Notes: generated by a model from the sequence alone, not told the origin. A stretch of DNA of 13,673 nt from Wenzhouxiangella sp. (GCA_007123575.1 SKKV01000198.1:1-13673); one strand, 5' to 3'. Shown: positions 1-5,624, counted from the first letter of the stretch. Numbers and translations are program-made.

Positions 1-2
1 AG

Positions 3-23
3 CCCGCCTCGCGCGGGTTTTTT
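3..23 (+). terminator. Intrinsic terminator-like hairpin, copy 1
   Basis: CCCGC and GCGGG arms (3-7 and 13-17) close a five-base loop and are followed directly by six T (18-23). This is the standard layout of a Rho-independent terminator reading rightwards, presumably for a gene left of the window. The same 15-base hairpin recurs at 180-194, so it belongs to a repeated unit and is not unique to one gene end. Confidence 0.65.
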
Positions 24-54
24 GCGTATCTGGCTGGGGGAGAGGATTGATTCG
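3..54 (-). repeat. Direct repeat copy 1: terminator plus tRNA-Gln 3'-end-like fragment
   Basis: Read on the minus strand, 31-54 runs through TTCGAAT and ends CTCCCCCAGCCA. This resembles the T-loop, acceptor strand, G discriminator and CCA of a tRNA-Gln gene (E. coli tRNA-Gln ends in CCCCAGCCA). About three extra bases lie between the T-loop and the acceptor compared with the second copy, and no D-arm or anticodon arm follows, so it is a fragment and not a functional tRNA. With the adjoining hairpin it forms a unit repeated about 177 bp downstream in the same orientation. The tRNA assignment rests on reading by eye. Confidence 0.5.
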
Positions 55-142
55 AACTCCTGTTCGACCCGAGCGAAGCGAGGACGATGCGGCGCAGCCG
101 CACCCGCAGGGCAAGCGCCAAAGGCGCGCAGTCAATCCCTCT
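41..142. other. Multi-stem foldable element between the tRNA-like repeats
   Basis: The ends 41-50 and 132-142 pair over ten base pairs with one bulged C (139). Inside are separate perfect small hairpins: CGAAC/GTTCG with a four-base loop (53-66), TGCGGC/GCCGCA with a three-base loop (88-102), CCC/GGG (103-111) and GCGCC/GGCGC with a three-base loop (115-127). The result is a closed multi-branch, cloverleaf-like fold. Whether it acts as RNA, as folded DNA or not at all is unknown. High GC makes short hairpins common by chance, but the ten-pair closing stem enclosing several of them is more than expected. It does not match the conserved ends of an integron attC site. Confidence 0.4.
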
Positions 143-177
143 GGAATCCTTACTTCTCGCACCCTATCGGAGCCACC

Positions 178-229
178 GGCCCGCCTCGCGCGGGCTTTTG
201 TGCATCTGGCTGGGGGAGAGGGATTCGAC
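178..229 (-). repeat. Direct repeat copy 2: terminator plus tRNA-Gln 3'-end-like fragment
   Basis: This copy repeats the hairpin CCCGCCTCGCGCGGG (180-194), a short T-rich tract, and then ATCTGGCTGGGGGAGAGG followed by GATTCGA. On the minus strand it reads TCGAAT, CCCTC, TCCCCCA, G, CCA, which has the exact spacing of T-loop, T-stem 3' strand, acceptor 3' strand, discriminator and CCA in a tRNA-Gln. The 5' strand of the T-stem is missing because the sequence changes abruptly to the heptamer array at 231. It is therefore a truncated fragment. Confidence 0.5.
179..199 (+). terminator. Intrinsic terminator-like hairpin, copy 2
   Basis: GCCCGC and GCGGGC arms close a short loop and are followed by C and four T. 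It is a weaker T-tract than copy 1. No gene ends just upstream, so this terminator is probably inherited with the repeat unit. Confidence 0.45.
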
Positions 230-230
230 C

Positions 231-258
231 GTAAACCGCACCCCGTAAACCCTAAACC
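231..258 (+). repeat. Single four-unit heptamer arm (GTAAACC type)
   Basis: Four consecutive seven-base units read GTAAACC, GCACCCC, GTAAACC and CTAAACC. The same heptamer builds the right arm of the inverted array at 3220-3247, in the same orientation. No complementary left arm (GGTTTAC units) lies next to it, so this is an orphan half. It abuts the tRNA-like fragment directly at 229/231. Confidence 0.6.
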
Positions 259-376
259 AAAAATTTATGTCCCAGTCCTCCCCCCAAATGCGTATATAAA
301 AAGTGACAACGCCAGTGCGCGCTGGAATCACCTGAGTTTTCAGGGGATTTCGGTCGTCTTTCGAATGATTATGCGG

Positions 377-405
377 TTGCAGGCATTGCCTGGGTCCGCT
401 ACACT
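377..405 (+). promoter_or_regulatory. Weak sigma-70 promoter candidate for the dockerin operon
   Basis: TTGCAG (377-382) and TACACT (400-405) are separated by 17 bases, the preferred spacing. Matches are 3/6 and 4/6 to the consensus boxes. Transcription would start near 412 and give a leader of about 135 nt. A TTGACT at 495-500 was also seen but has no suitably spaced -10 box. Confidence 0.3.
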
Positions 406-428
406 TCGTAAGCGATTCGGGCCGGCGG

Positions 429-468
429 CTGCCCGCAGGTCGTGCCTGAACGTGGGGCACTTGGGCAG
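429..468 (+). promoter_or_regulatory. Nested hairpin in the dockerin gene leader
   Basis: CTGCCC (429-434) pairs with GGGCAG (463-468) and encloses a second stem, GTGCC (442-446) with GGCAC (456-460). It would lie in the untranslated leader if the upstream promoter is real. It has no T-tract and does not match a riboswitch class I know. Confidence 0.25.
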
Positions 469-546
469 CTGATCGAACTGACGCGTGTCGGCGATTGACT
501 TACCGTGTCTTCGCTGAGACTCAATATAAATAAAGAGGTGTTACGA

Positions 547-1416
547 ATGAAGTACGCACAACACACCGGGTCGAGCCGCCCTGCTCCTGCCCTGAAGTCC
601 TTGCTGTCTGGTCTGGCTGTCGCAGCCTGTCTCGGCTTCGCTATTAATGCCCATGCCCAGTCGTGCACGATTTCCAATTGGGATGCGGCTGCAAATCTGA
701 CAGATGCCAACACCGGAACCCAGGGCAGCGACAACAAGCGCTATGGTGGTCCCTGCGGGTTGCGAGTTCCCCTGAACGGAACGCCGGCATTTCTTACAGA
801 CGACAGTCCAACTGCGAGTGGCGAGGTTTCCTACATTGCTCGCTTCTATGCGTTTTTAGATAGCGCCGGTACCGATCCGGTGATCCTCTTCGCGGCTGAT
901 GACGGGGCGGAAGACCAAATCCAGATTTGGTACAACTTCCCGGACGTTGGAGACCTCAATTTGCGGGTTTTTGACAGCGGCGGCACGGAGTCAGATCTCC
1001 CCGTTACTGCTGCTAATGTTGGCTCTGGCTGGAAGGCGATAGAATTTGTTTGGCAGGCATCCAACGCCGCAGATAACGTGACATTTTCGGTATCTGACAG
1101 ATTCGGGAATGCGGAGGGGTCAGCCTCAGTCGACACTACCGGTGTGGTTGTGTCGCGAGCTCATCTCGGCAACTTGAACGGTGCCTCGGGCGGCCAGATC
1201 GATTTCGATGATTTCGACTCTCGCCGGCAGACTCGTCCGGGACGGTTAATGCGCGCCGACGCCAACGATGATGGGCAAATCAATGCACTGGATTTTATTG
1301 CGGTCATCAATGAGATCGGTGGCACAGTGGCTGCTGGCCAGCCTGACTGCAACGAAGACGGCGTGATCAATGCGCTTGATTTTATTTGCGTTATCAATGT
1401 TATCGGCGGAAACTGA
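547..1416 (+). CDS. Secreted dockerin-domain protein
   Basis: The product is a 289-residue exported protein. Residues 1-37 form a signal peptide with a basic start, a hydrophobic stretch at 19-33 and cleavage after Ala-His-Ala at 37. Residues 39-225 look like an all-beta domain (alternating strands, many Gly/Asp/Ser), perhaps a concanavalin-like jelly roll, which I cannot assign to a named family. Residues 238-289 hold two dockerin type I repeats. Each has a complete calcium loop of the form D-x-N-x-D-G-x-I-N-A-L-D (238-249 and 267-278), followed by a hydrophobic helix ending in Ile-Gly-Gly. In known systems dockerins bind cohesins. The next gene, 43 bp downstream on the same strand, encodes a cohesin-like domain, so the two are probably co-transcribed partners. 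The ATG at 547 is chosen over a GTG at 505 because AGAGGTG sits six bases upstream and the signal peptide begins there. Four cysteines in the mature part could form disulfides. GC is lower than in the genes from 3.8 kb onward. No catalytic residues are evident. Confidence 0.85.
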   Translation: MKYAQHTGSSRPAPALKSLLSGLAVAACLGFAINAHAQSCTISNWDAAANLTDANTGTQGSDNKRYGGPCGLRVPLNGTPAFLTDDSPTASGEVSYIARFYAFLDSAGTDPVILFAADDGAEDQIQIWYNFPDVGDLNLRVFDSGGTESDLPVTAANVGSGWKAIEFVWQASNAADNVTFSVSDRFGNAEGSASVDTTGVVVSRAHLGNLNGASGGQIDFDDFDSRRQTRPGRLMRADANDDGQINALDFIAVINEIGGTVAAGQPDCNEDGVINALDFICVINVIGGN

Positions 1417-1459
1417 TAGCCAAGGCTCTCAAGATTACAACTAAACTGGAGTTAATGTG

Positions 1460-3094
1460 ATGTATTCCAAAATTTTTAACCTGGGTGTTAAAACTGCAGG
1501 TGTCTTGGCCTTAAGTGGAATGGCCATATCGGCAATGGCTCAACCGAATATAACGGTCGGTGATGCCACTATCGCAGCTGGTGGAACGGCCGAGATAGTC
1601 GTTAGTTTCGAGAATAACGGCGACGTCGTCGGGAAAAACTTCGACATTTTGTACGACGAGGTTGCGTTCCCAGATGTTGACATCTCTAATTGCGACGGAA
1701 ACGATATGGGTCCAGGCGGGGTTAGCTGTTTTAACAACGTCCCTGGTACAGTTACAATTGTGGTTGCAACCTTCCCGCTGAACCCCATTGCGTCTACGGA
1801 TATCGGAACTATTTCCTTTACTTCTGCCCCGGGCGCAGCAGAGCAGGATTACGCATTGACGATTGATAACGTCACTATGGGTGACTCTGGCGGCTCCGCA
1901 GTCGCCCCTGACGAACTGAACAACGGAACAATCACGATCGCTCCTGTGACTGCGGTACTAAATGTCGCACCACCGGCGTTAATGTTTGGGAATCAGCAGA
2001 CTGGAACGACATCAGCGCCACAACCCATTACGATCTCGAATACAGGATCAGACGGCATTGATTTAACGGTTTCGGGTTTTGATATTGATGCACCGTTCGC
2101 CCTTGAAGGCGGCGGGACTTGTGACGAACCCCCGTTCGATTTGGCCGATGGCGAAAGCTGTACGCAGCACGTGGAATTTTCTCCAACTGCTGACGGCGAG
2201 GTCACTGGCTCCATCACAGTCAACAGCGACGCCGGTGTTGTAACTAACGATACGGTCGCCTTGTCTGGTGAGGGCGTTCCCAGCGATGCGAACTTGGTCA
2301 TTGCCCCGGAGGATTGGGTAGTCAGTCGTGATATTGATGATGGCGAAATTTGCTTGGATTTCACGCTTAGCAACAGTGGTTCAACAAACTCACTGGATAT
2401 ATCCTCCGTATCTTTGACGGGCGGTGTCGGCGTATCTGGTGCCAGCCCCGGCGACAGCGCGTTTAGTCTTGGCGATGACACTTGCTCTGGTGAGACGCTT
2501 CAAGGCGGCGACACTTGCGAAGTTGAAGTTTGCTTCAACCCGACCGAAGAGGGTGTGAGCAATGATTCGTTGGTCGTGACCAGCGATGCCAACGACGTTT
2601 CGGCACCGCTGACCGGTGAGGGTACCGCAGAAGCTGAGATCTCAGTCAACCCGCCGTTTGGCGCGGTGAATCTGGGTGAAAGCCAGGCCGGTGAAACCAT
2701 CACTGTCAGCACCTTCCAGGGTAGCCCGGTCGCAGTGACTAACTCTGGCTCAGCCGACGCTGAACTGTCTTGCTCGCTGACCCCGGGCACCGACAGCGCT
2801 GGCGTGTTCTCGACCAGCCCCGCGCTGGGTAGCGTCAACGTTGGCGCCGGTGAGACCGTGCCGTTCTCGATCTCGTGCGCGCTGCCGGCTGATGCCGATG
2901 ACGGCGACCAGTTCTCAGCCACGCTGAGCTGTGATGTCGATGGCGAGTTTGCCGGTGACCATGAGCTGTCATGCGCTGTGCAGGCGTTCCAGCCGATTCC
3001 GATCAACACGCTGCAGCCGCTGGGCCTGGCCCTGTTCGCGCTGCTGATGCTGTTGATGGGTGGAATCAGCATCCGTCTGTTCCGCGCCAGCTAA
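1460..3094 (+). CDS. Cohesin-like scaffold protein with choice-of-anchor D modules and C-terminal sorting segment
   Basis: The product is an exported 544-residue protein. Residues 1-27 form a signal peptide (cleavage after Ala-Met-Ala). Residues 29-162 fit the cohesin fold: an opening ITVGDATIAAGG, a strand with VVSF, then NFDILYDEVAF, a DIGTISF strand and a closing NNGTITI. Residues 167-271 and 278-388 are two modules of the choice-of-anchor D/ASH type (FGNQQTGTTS, ISNTGS, VEFSPTADGEVTGSI, closing LSGEG; the second is more divergent with paired cysteines). Residues 392-508 form a third beta module (FGAVNLGESQAGE). The C-terminus has INTLQPLG at 515-522, a transmembrane segment and a terminal RLFRAS, resembling the IPTL-CTERM signals processed by exosortase XrtH. 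This is a variant, aligned as I-x-T-L-x-x-x-G. It probably holds the partner dockerin protein at the cell envelope. ATG 1460 is preferred to GTG 1457 because GGAG (1448-1451) is then eight bases away. GC rises from about 50% in the 5' half to about 63% in the last module. The family name of the cohesin domain is inferred from pattern, not from a search. Confidence 0.8.
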   Translation: MYSKIFNLGVKTAGVLALSGMAISAMAQPNITVGDATIAAGGTAEIVVSFENNGDVVGKNFDILYDEVAFPDVDISNCDGNDMGPGGVSCFNNVPGTVTIVVATFPLNPIASTDIGTISFTSAPGAAEQDYALTIDNVTMGDSGGSAVAPDELNNGTITIAPVTAVLNVAPPALMFGNQQTGTTSAPQPITISNTGSDGIDLTVSGFDIDAPFALEGGGTCDEPPFDLADGESCTQHVEFSPTADGEVTGSITVNSDAGVVTNDTVALSGEGVPSDANLVIAPEDWVVSRDIDDGEICLDFTLSNSGSTNSLDISSVSLTGGVGVSGASPGDSAFSLGDDTCSGETLQGGDTCEVEVCFNPTEEGVSNDSLVVTSDANDVSAPLTGEGTAEAEISVNPPFGAVNLGESQAGETITVSTFQGSPVAVTNSGSADAELSCSLTPGTDSAGVFSTSPALGSVNVGAGETVPFSISCALPADADDGDQFSATLSCDVDGEFAGDHELSCAVQAFQPIPINTLQPLGLALFALLMLLMGGISIRLFRAS

Positions 3095-3132
3095 GAAAGA
3101 ATCCGGGCCGGTCTTCCGGTTCGGAATGAAAT

Positions 3133-3168
3133 AAAAAAACCGCCGGTCTTTGGCCCGGCGGTTTTTTT
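3133..3168. terminator. Strong bidirectional intrinsic terminator
   Basis: Seven A, a perfect seven-base-pair stem CCGCCGG/CCGGCGG (3140-3146 and 3155-3161) with an eight-base loop, then seven T. The symmetric A and T tracts allow it to stop transcription from both the scaffold gene (ending 3094) and the minus-strand gene ending at 3250. Confidence 0.9.
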
Positions 3169-3180
3169 ATTACGGGGTAC

Positions 3181-3247
3181 GGTTTACGCTTTACGGTTTA
3201 AGGAAAACCTGCTCCTTGCGTAAACCGTAAAGCGTAACGCGTAAACC
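3181..3247. repeat. Inverted heptamer array (GGTTTAC ... GTAAACC)
   Basis: Left arm units are GGTTTAC, GCTTTAC and GGTTTAA (3181-3201), possibly preceded by a degenerate GGGGTAC (3174-3180). Right arm units are GTAAACC, GTAAAGC, GTAACGC and GTAAACC (3220-3247). Bases 3184-3200 and 3221-3237 form a perfect 17-base-pair stem around a 20-base loop. The right arm ends two bases before the stop codon of the minus-strand gene. It lies between two converging genes, next to an already strong terminator. Confidence 0.85.
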
Positions 3248-3249
3248 TT

Positions 3250-3729
3250 TTAAACCTCCTCTTCCCCAATAATGCCGCTGTCAATTAACCAAGCCCTTGC
3301 GTCTTCCGCATCTTGTTCGAACCAATCGCGGGCTGAGCCCAGGCGGAAGGTGTAGCCCCAGCGGTCCATGTCGGCCATGGCGCGGTCTCGGCCAAAGCCG
3401 CCGATTCGATCAGCCAGCAGTATTTGCAGATAGCAGACTGCGTTTTCTTCGTCGTAGTCGCCGCCGGCATCGGTATCCAATGCTTCGCGACGCTGCTGGT
3501 CCATGCAGATAAAATGAGAAGCTTCGTGCAGCACAGAGTGCAAAGGCGTGTCGCGGCGGGCATACAGGCGCGTAGCGATCAAGCCGGCTTCGGAGTCGCC
3601 CCAGTAGCTGCCTGGTATCTTTCCGTTGCCTGGGATAAGGACCAGCTCCAGTCCGTATTCCAGCAGCAATTGGCGCACAGGTGCCAGAAAGCGTGACTCC
3701 ATCCGCAACACGTCCGTTTCTGAATTCAT
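3250..3729 (-). CDS. Small conserved HExxH putative metallopeptidase
   Basis: The product is a 159-residue soluble protein with no signal peptide or membrane segment. It carries the zinc-binding motif HEASH at residues 68-72. A second conserved block at 90-109 (GDYDEENAVCYLQILLADRI) offers Glu94 or Glu95 as a third metal ligand about 23 residues later, the gluzincin arrangement. I recall this HEASH plus Asp-Thr-Asp-Ala-Gly-Gly block as typical of an uncharacterised protein found in many gammaproteobacteria, with no assigned substrate. The start ATG at 3729 has GGGTGAT a few bases upstream. The gene is divergent from the sensor kinase, with only about 49 bp between starts, so the two promoters must overlap or share control elements. 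A catalytic role is inferred from the motif alone; it could also be a non-proteolytic metal-binding protein. Confidence 0.75.
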   Translation of the reverse strand: MNSETDVLRMESRFLAPVRQLLLEYGLELVLIPGNGKIPGSYWGDSEAGLIATRLYARRDTPLHSVLHEASHFICMDQQRREALDTDAGGDYDEENAVCYLQILLADRIGGFGRDRAMADMDRWGYTFRLGSARDWFEQDAEDARAWLIDSGIIGEEEV

Positions 3730-3778
3730 GACTAATCACCCATGTCTCTTGCCGTGGTCTGACGTTTAGAATAGCGTG

Positions 3779-4960
3779 ATGGCTCATCCAGTTGAAAAGT
3801 CGAGTTCGAAGATTCTGGAGTTCCAGCCCTTGGACTGGCTTCGTTACCTGGGTTTGGCAACCTGGTGCCTGGTGGCATTCGTGTTGCTGTTGTTGCCCTG
3901 GTTGATGAGCGAGCCGCCGTCTCGTCAGGTGATGGTGGGCTGGTGGTCGTCGGCGCTGCTGTTTTTGCTGGCTTATCTGCATCCAGCGATGCGAAACAGG
4001 CGTAGCGTGGTTTTGTGGCAGCGCATATTGCTGCTGGCTGTACTGTCGGTTGCTGCATTTGCGGTCAGCTATTTCACCCGATCCGGCATTGGCAGCCTTT
4101 TGGCGATGGTGGTCGCCGCCCATTTGCCCTGGGTATTGCCCGCCTTCATGGGTGTCGGGCTAGTGGTTTTCCTGGCCATGGCTTTCGGTGCCTGGATTAT
4201 CTTTACGCCCGACGGAAGCTGGATTCTGGCCCTGGTGTTCTTCCTGACCAACCTGGGGTTGACACTGTTTCCCTTCATTGCCTCGCTATTGGCGATGAAA
4301 CAGGTTCAGGCCCGGTCCGAACTGCGCAGGCTCAATTCCGAACTTCTGGCTACCCAGTCGCTGCTTGCAGAGAACACTCGCGTGGCGGAGCGCGTCCGGA
4401 TTTCCCGCGAACTGCATGACCTGGTCGGCCACCATCTGACCGCACTGACCCTTAATCTGGAAGTGGCCAGTCACCTGACCGAGGGCAAGAGCAAGCGGCA
4501 CGTCGATCAGGCCGCGTCGATATCCCGGCTGCTGTTGTCTGATGTTCGGGAGGTGGTCAGTGATATGCGCCGTGACGGCCAGGTTGACCTTCGAGAGGCA
4601 TTGGAGATGCTCGCCGGCGGCGTTCCCGAGCTGAAGGTACACTTGGAGATTCCCGAGCCACTGTCACTGACCGATCCGCGTCGGGCGCAGATTGTGCTGC
4701 GCTGTGCCCAGGAGCTGATCACGAACACCGTTCGTCATGCCTCCGCGTCCAATTTGTGGATTTCGCTTGAATCGGGCAGTGACGGTTTGAGTTTGCGGGC
4801 CCGCGACGATGGCCGCGGCACTCAGCAGCTGATGCCCGGCAACGGGTTGAACGGTATGCGCGAAAGGCTCAAGGAACTCGGCGGCCGATTGGATATTTCC
4901 ACGGCGCCGGGTGCCGGTTTCCAGGTCAGGGCATGGATGCCAGGCGAGGGGACGGCATGA
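3779..4960 (+). CDS. NarL-family sensor histidine kinase (DesK/LiaS-like)
   Basis: The product is a membrane-bound kinase of 393 residues that autophosphorylates and passes phosphate to the response regulator encoded directly after it. The N-terminal 20-171 region has about five to six hydrophobic segments with short connecting loops and no large sensor domain, so the signal is probably sensed in or at the membrane. A short coiled linker (174-205) leads into a HisKA_3 dimerisation domain with RELHDLVGHHLTAL at 210-223 and the phospho-accepting His213. The HATPase_c domain has the N-box QELITNTVRHA (311-321), the DDGRG box (343-347) and GNGLNGMRERL (354-364). The gene ends in an ATGA overlap with the regulator, indicating translational coupling. 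GTG 3776 directly precedes ATG 3779 in frame and an in-frame stop lies just upstream, so the start is confined to these two codons. No clear Shine-Dalgarno sequence is seen. The stimulus is not identifiable. Confidence 0.93.
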   Translation: MAHPVEKSSSKILEFQPLDWLRYLGLATWCLVAFVLLLLPWLMSEPPSRQVMVGWWSSALLFLLAYLHPAMRNRRSVVLWQRILLLAVLSVAAFAVSYFTRSGIGSLLAMVVAAHLPWVLPAFMGVGLVVFLAMAFGAWIIFTPDGSWILALVFFLTNLGLTLFPFIASLLAMKQVQARSELRRLNSELLATQSLLAENTRVAERVRISRELHDLVGHHLTALTLNLEVASHLTEGKSKRHVDQAASISRLLLSDVREVVSDMRRDGQVDLREALEMLAGGVPELKVHLEIPEPLSLTDPRRAQIVLRCAQELITNTVRHASASNLWISLESGSDGLSLRARDDGRGTQQLMPGNGLNGMRERLKELGGRLDISTAPGAGFQVRAWMPGEGTA

Positions 4961-5598
4961 TCCGGGTCATGCTGGTGGATGACCAGACGCTGGTCAGGCA
5001 AGGCATCCGCTCACTGCTGGAGTTTGCGGACGATATTGAAGTGGTTGGCGAAGCGAGCGACGGGCAGACTGCCATTGGCCGAATCCCCGACATTGCCCCG
5101 GACGTGTTGTTGCTGGACATGAGAATGCCGAACGGTACCGGCCTGGATGTTTTGACCTCGCTGGGAGAAAGCAACCGCTTGCCACCCACCATCATCCTGA
5201 CGACGTTCGATGATGATGAGCTGGTACTCAACGGCATCCGGGCCGGCGCTAGGGGATACCTGCTTAAGGATGTGGCTCTGGAAGATCTGCTCTCGGCTGT
5301 GCGCGCGGTGGCCGCCGGCAAGACCATCGTCAAGCCGGCCGTGACCGAGCGGCTGCTGAAGGGCCTGAAAGATGTTCGAACCGAGTTTTCCAGCCTGGAA
5401 CAGCCTGACCCCCTGACCGAGCGTGAAACCGAGATTCTGCGGCTGATGGCGGGAGGCTACTCGAACAAGGAAATTGCCAACGCCCTCAGCGTGGCCGAGG
5501 GAACGGTAAAGAATCATGTTTCCAACGTGTTGTCAAAGATGGGCGTGCGGGACCGCACCCGCGCAGTGCTGAAGGCTTTGGAGGCCGGGATCCTGTAA
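4957..5598 (+). CDS. NarL/FixJ-family response regulator
   Basis: The product is a 213-residue DNA-binding response regulator and partner of the upstream kinase. The receiver domain (1-118) has the acidic pair Asp8/Asp9, the phospho-acceptor Asp54 in LLLDMRMPNG, the switch Thr82/Thr83 and Lys104 in YLLKD. The LuxR-type helix-turn-helix (about 151-213) begins PLTERETEILRLMAGG and contains NKEIANALSVAEGTVKNHV. The ATG at 4957 overlaps the kinase stop by four bases and has GAGGGGAC upstream at proper distance. An earlier in-frame ATG at 4933 would add a charged tail before the conserved IRVMLVDD start and is less likely. Target genes cannot be read from the sequence; the divergent HExxH gene is a positional candidate only. 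Confidence 0.95.
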   Translation: MIRVMLVDDQTLVRQGIRSLLEFADDIEVVGEASDGQTAIGRIPDIAPDVLLLDMRMPNGTGLDVLTSLGESNRLPPTIILTTFDDDELVLNGIRAGARGYLLKDVALEDLLSAVRAVAAGKTIVKPAVTERLLKGLKDVRTEFSSLEQPDPLTERETEILRLMAGGYSNKEIANALSVAEGTVKNHVSNVLSKMGVRDRTRAVLKALEAGIL

Positions 5599-5624
5599 TT
5601 GCAGTTTCATCTCCGCGTTACAAT
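5596..5624 (+). promoter_or_regulatory. Possible promoter of the M28 peptidase gene
   Basis: TACAAT at 5619-5624 is a good -10 box (5/6), placing a start near 5631 and a leader of about 22 nt before the ATG at 5654. The -35 box is poor: TTGCAG at 5599 would leave only 14 bases. The peptidase gene may instead be read from the two-component operon, which ends 55 bp upstream. Confidence 0.3.

Larger units (their letters stand above)
259..546 (+). other. Gene-free upstream region of the dockerin gene
   Basis: No convincing coding sequence is present. It starts A/T-rich (259-305, including TATATAAA near 293-300), contains a near-palindrome CCAGTGCGCGCTGG at 312-325, a weak promoter candidate (377-405) and a nested hairpin (429-468). 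It ends in a good ribosome-binding site, AGAGGTG (534-540), six bases before the ATG at 547. Open frames that cross this stretch also run through the repeats and have no recognisable protein character. Confidence 0.5.

Noticed and set aside
31..62. A complete tRNA gene on the minus strand
   Set aside because: Only the T-loop/acceptor 3' end is present; no anticodon or D-arm could be found on the 5' side in either copy.
41..142. Integron attC site
   Set aside because: The folded shape is suggestive, but the conserved GTTRRRY/RYYYAAC ends are absent and no integrase gene is nearby.
164..460. Minus-strand open frame of 98 residues
   Set aside because: It crosses the heptamer arm and the second repeat and has no recognisable domain or start signal.
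47..472. Open frame of 141 residues on the plus strand
   Set aside because: It runs through both tRNA-like repeats, a terminator and the heptamer arm, has Arg/Pro-rich low-complexity content and no ribosome-binding site.
495..530. Sigma-70 promoter TTGACT ... TATAAA just upstream of the dockerin gene
   Set aside because: Spacing is 24 bases, and transcription would begin inside the ribosome-binding site.
412..546. Cyclic di-GMP riboswitch in the dockerin leader
   Set aside because: The conserved core and tetraloop pattern of the GEMM classes could not be found.
3181..3247. CRISPR array
   Set aside because: Units are seven bases long with no spacers, arranged as an inverted pair.
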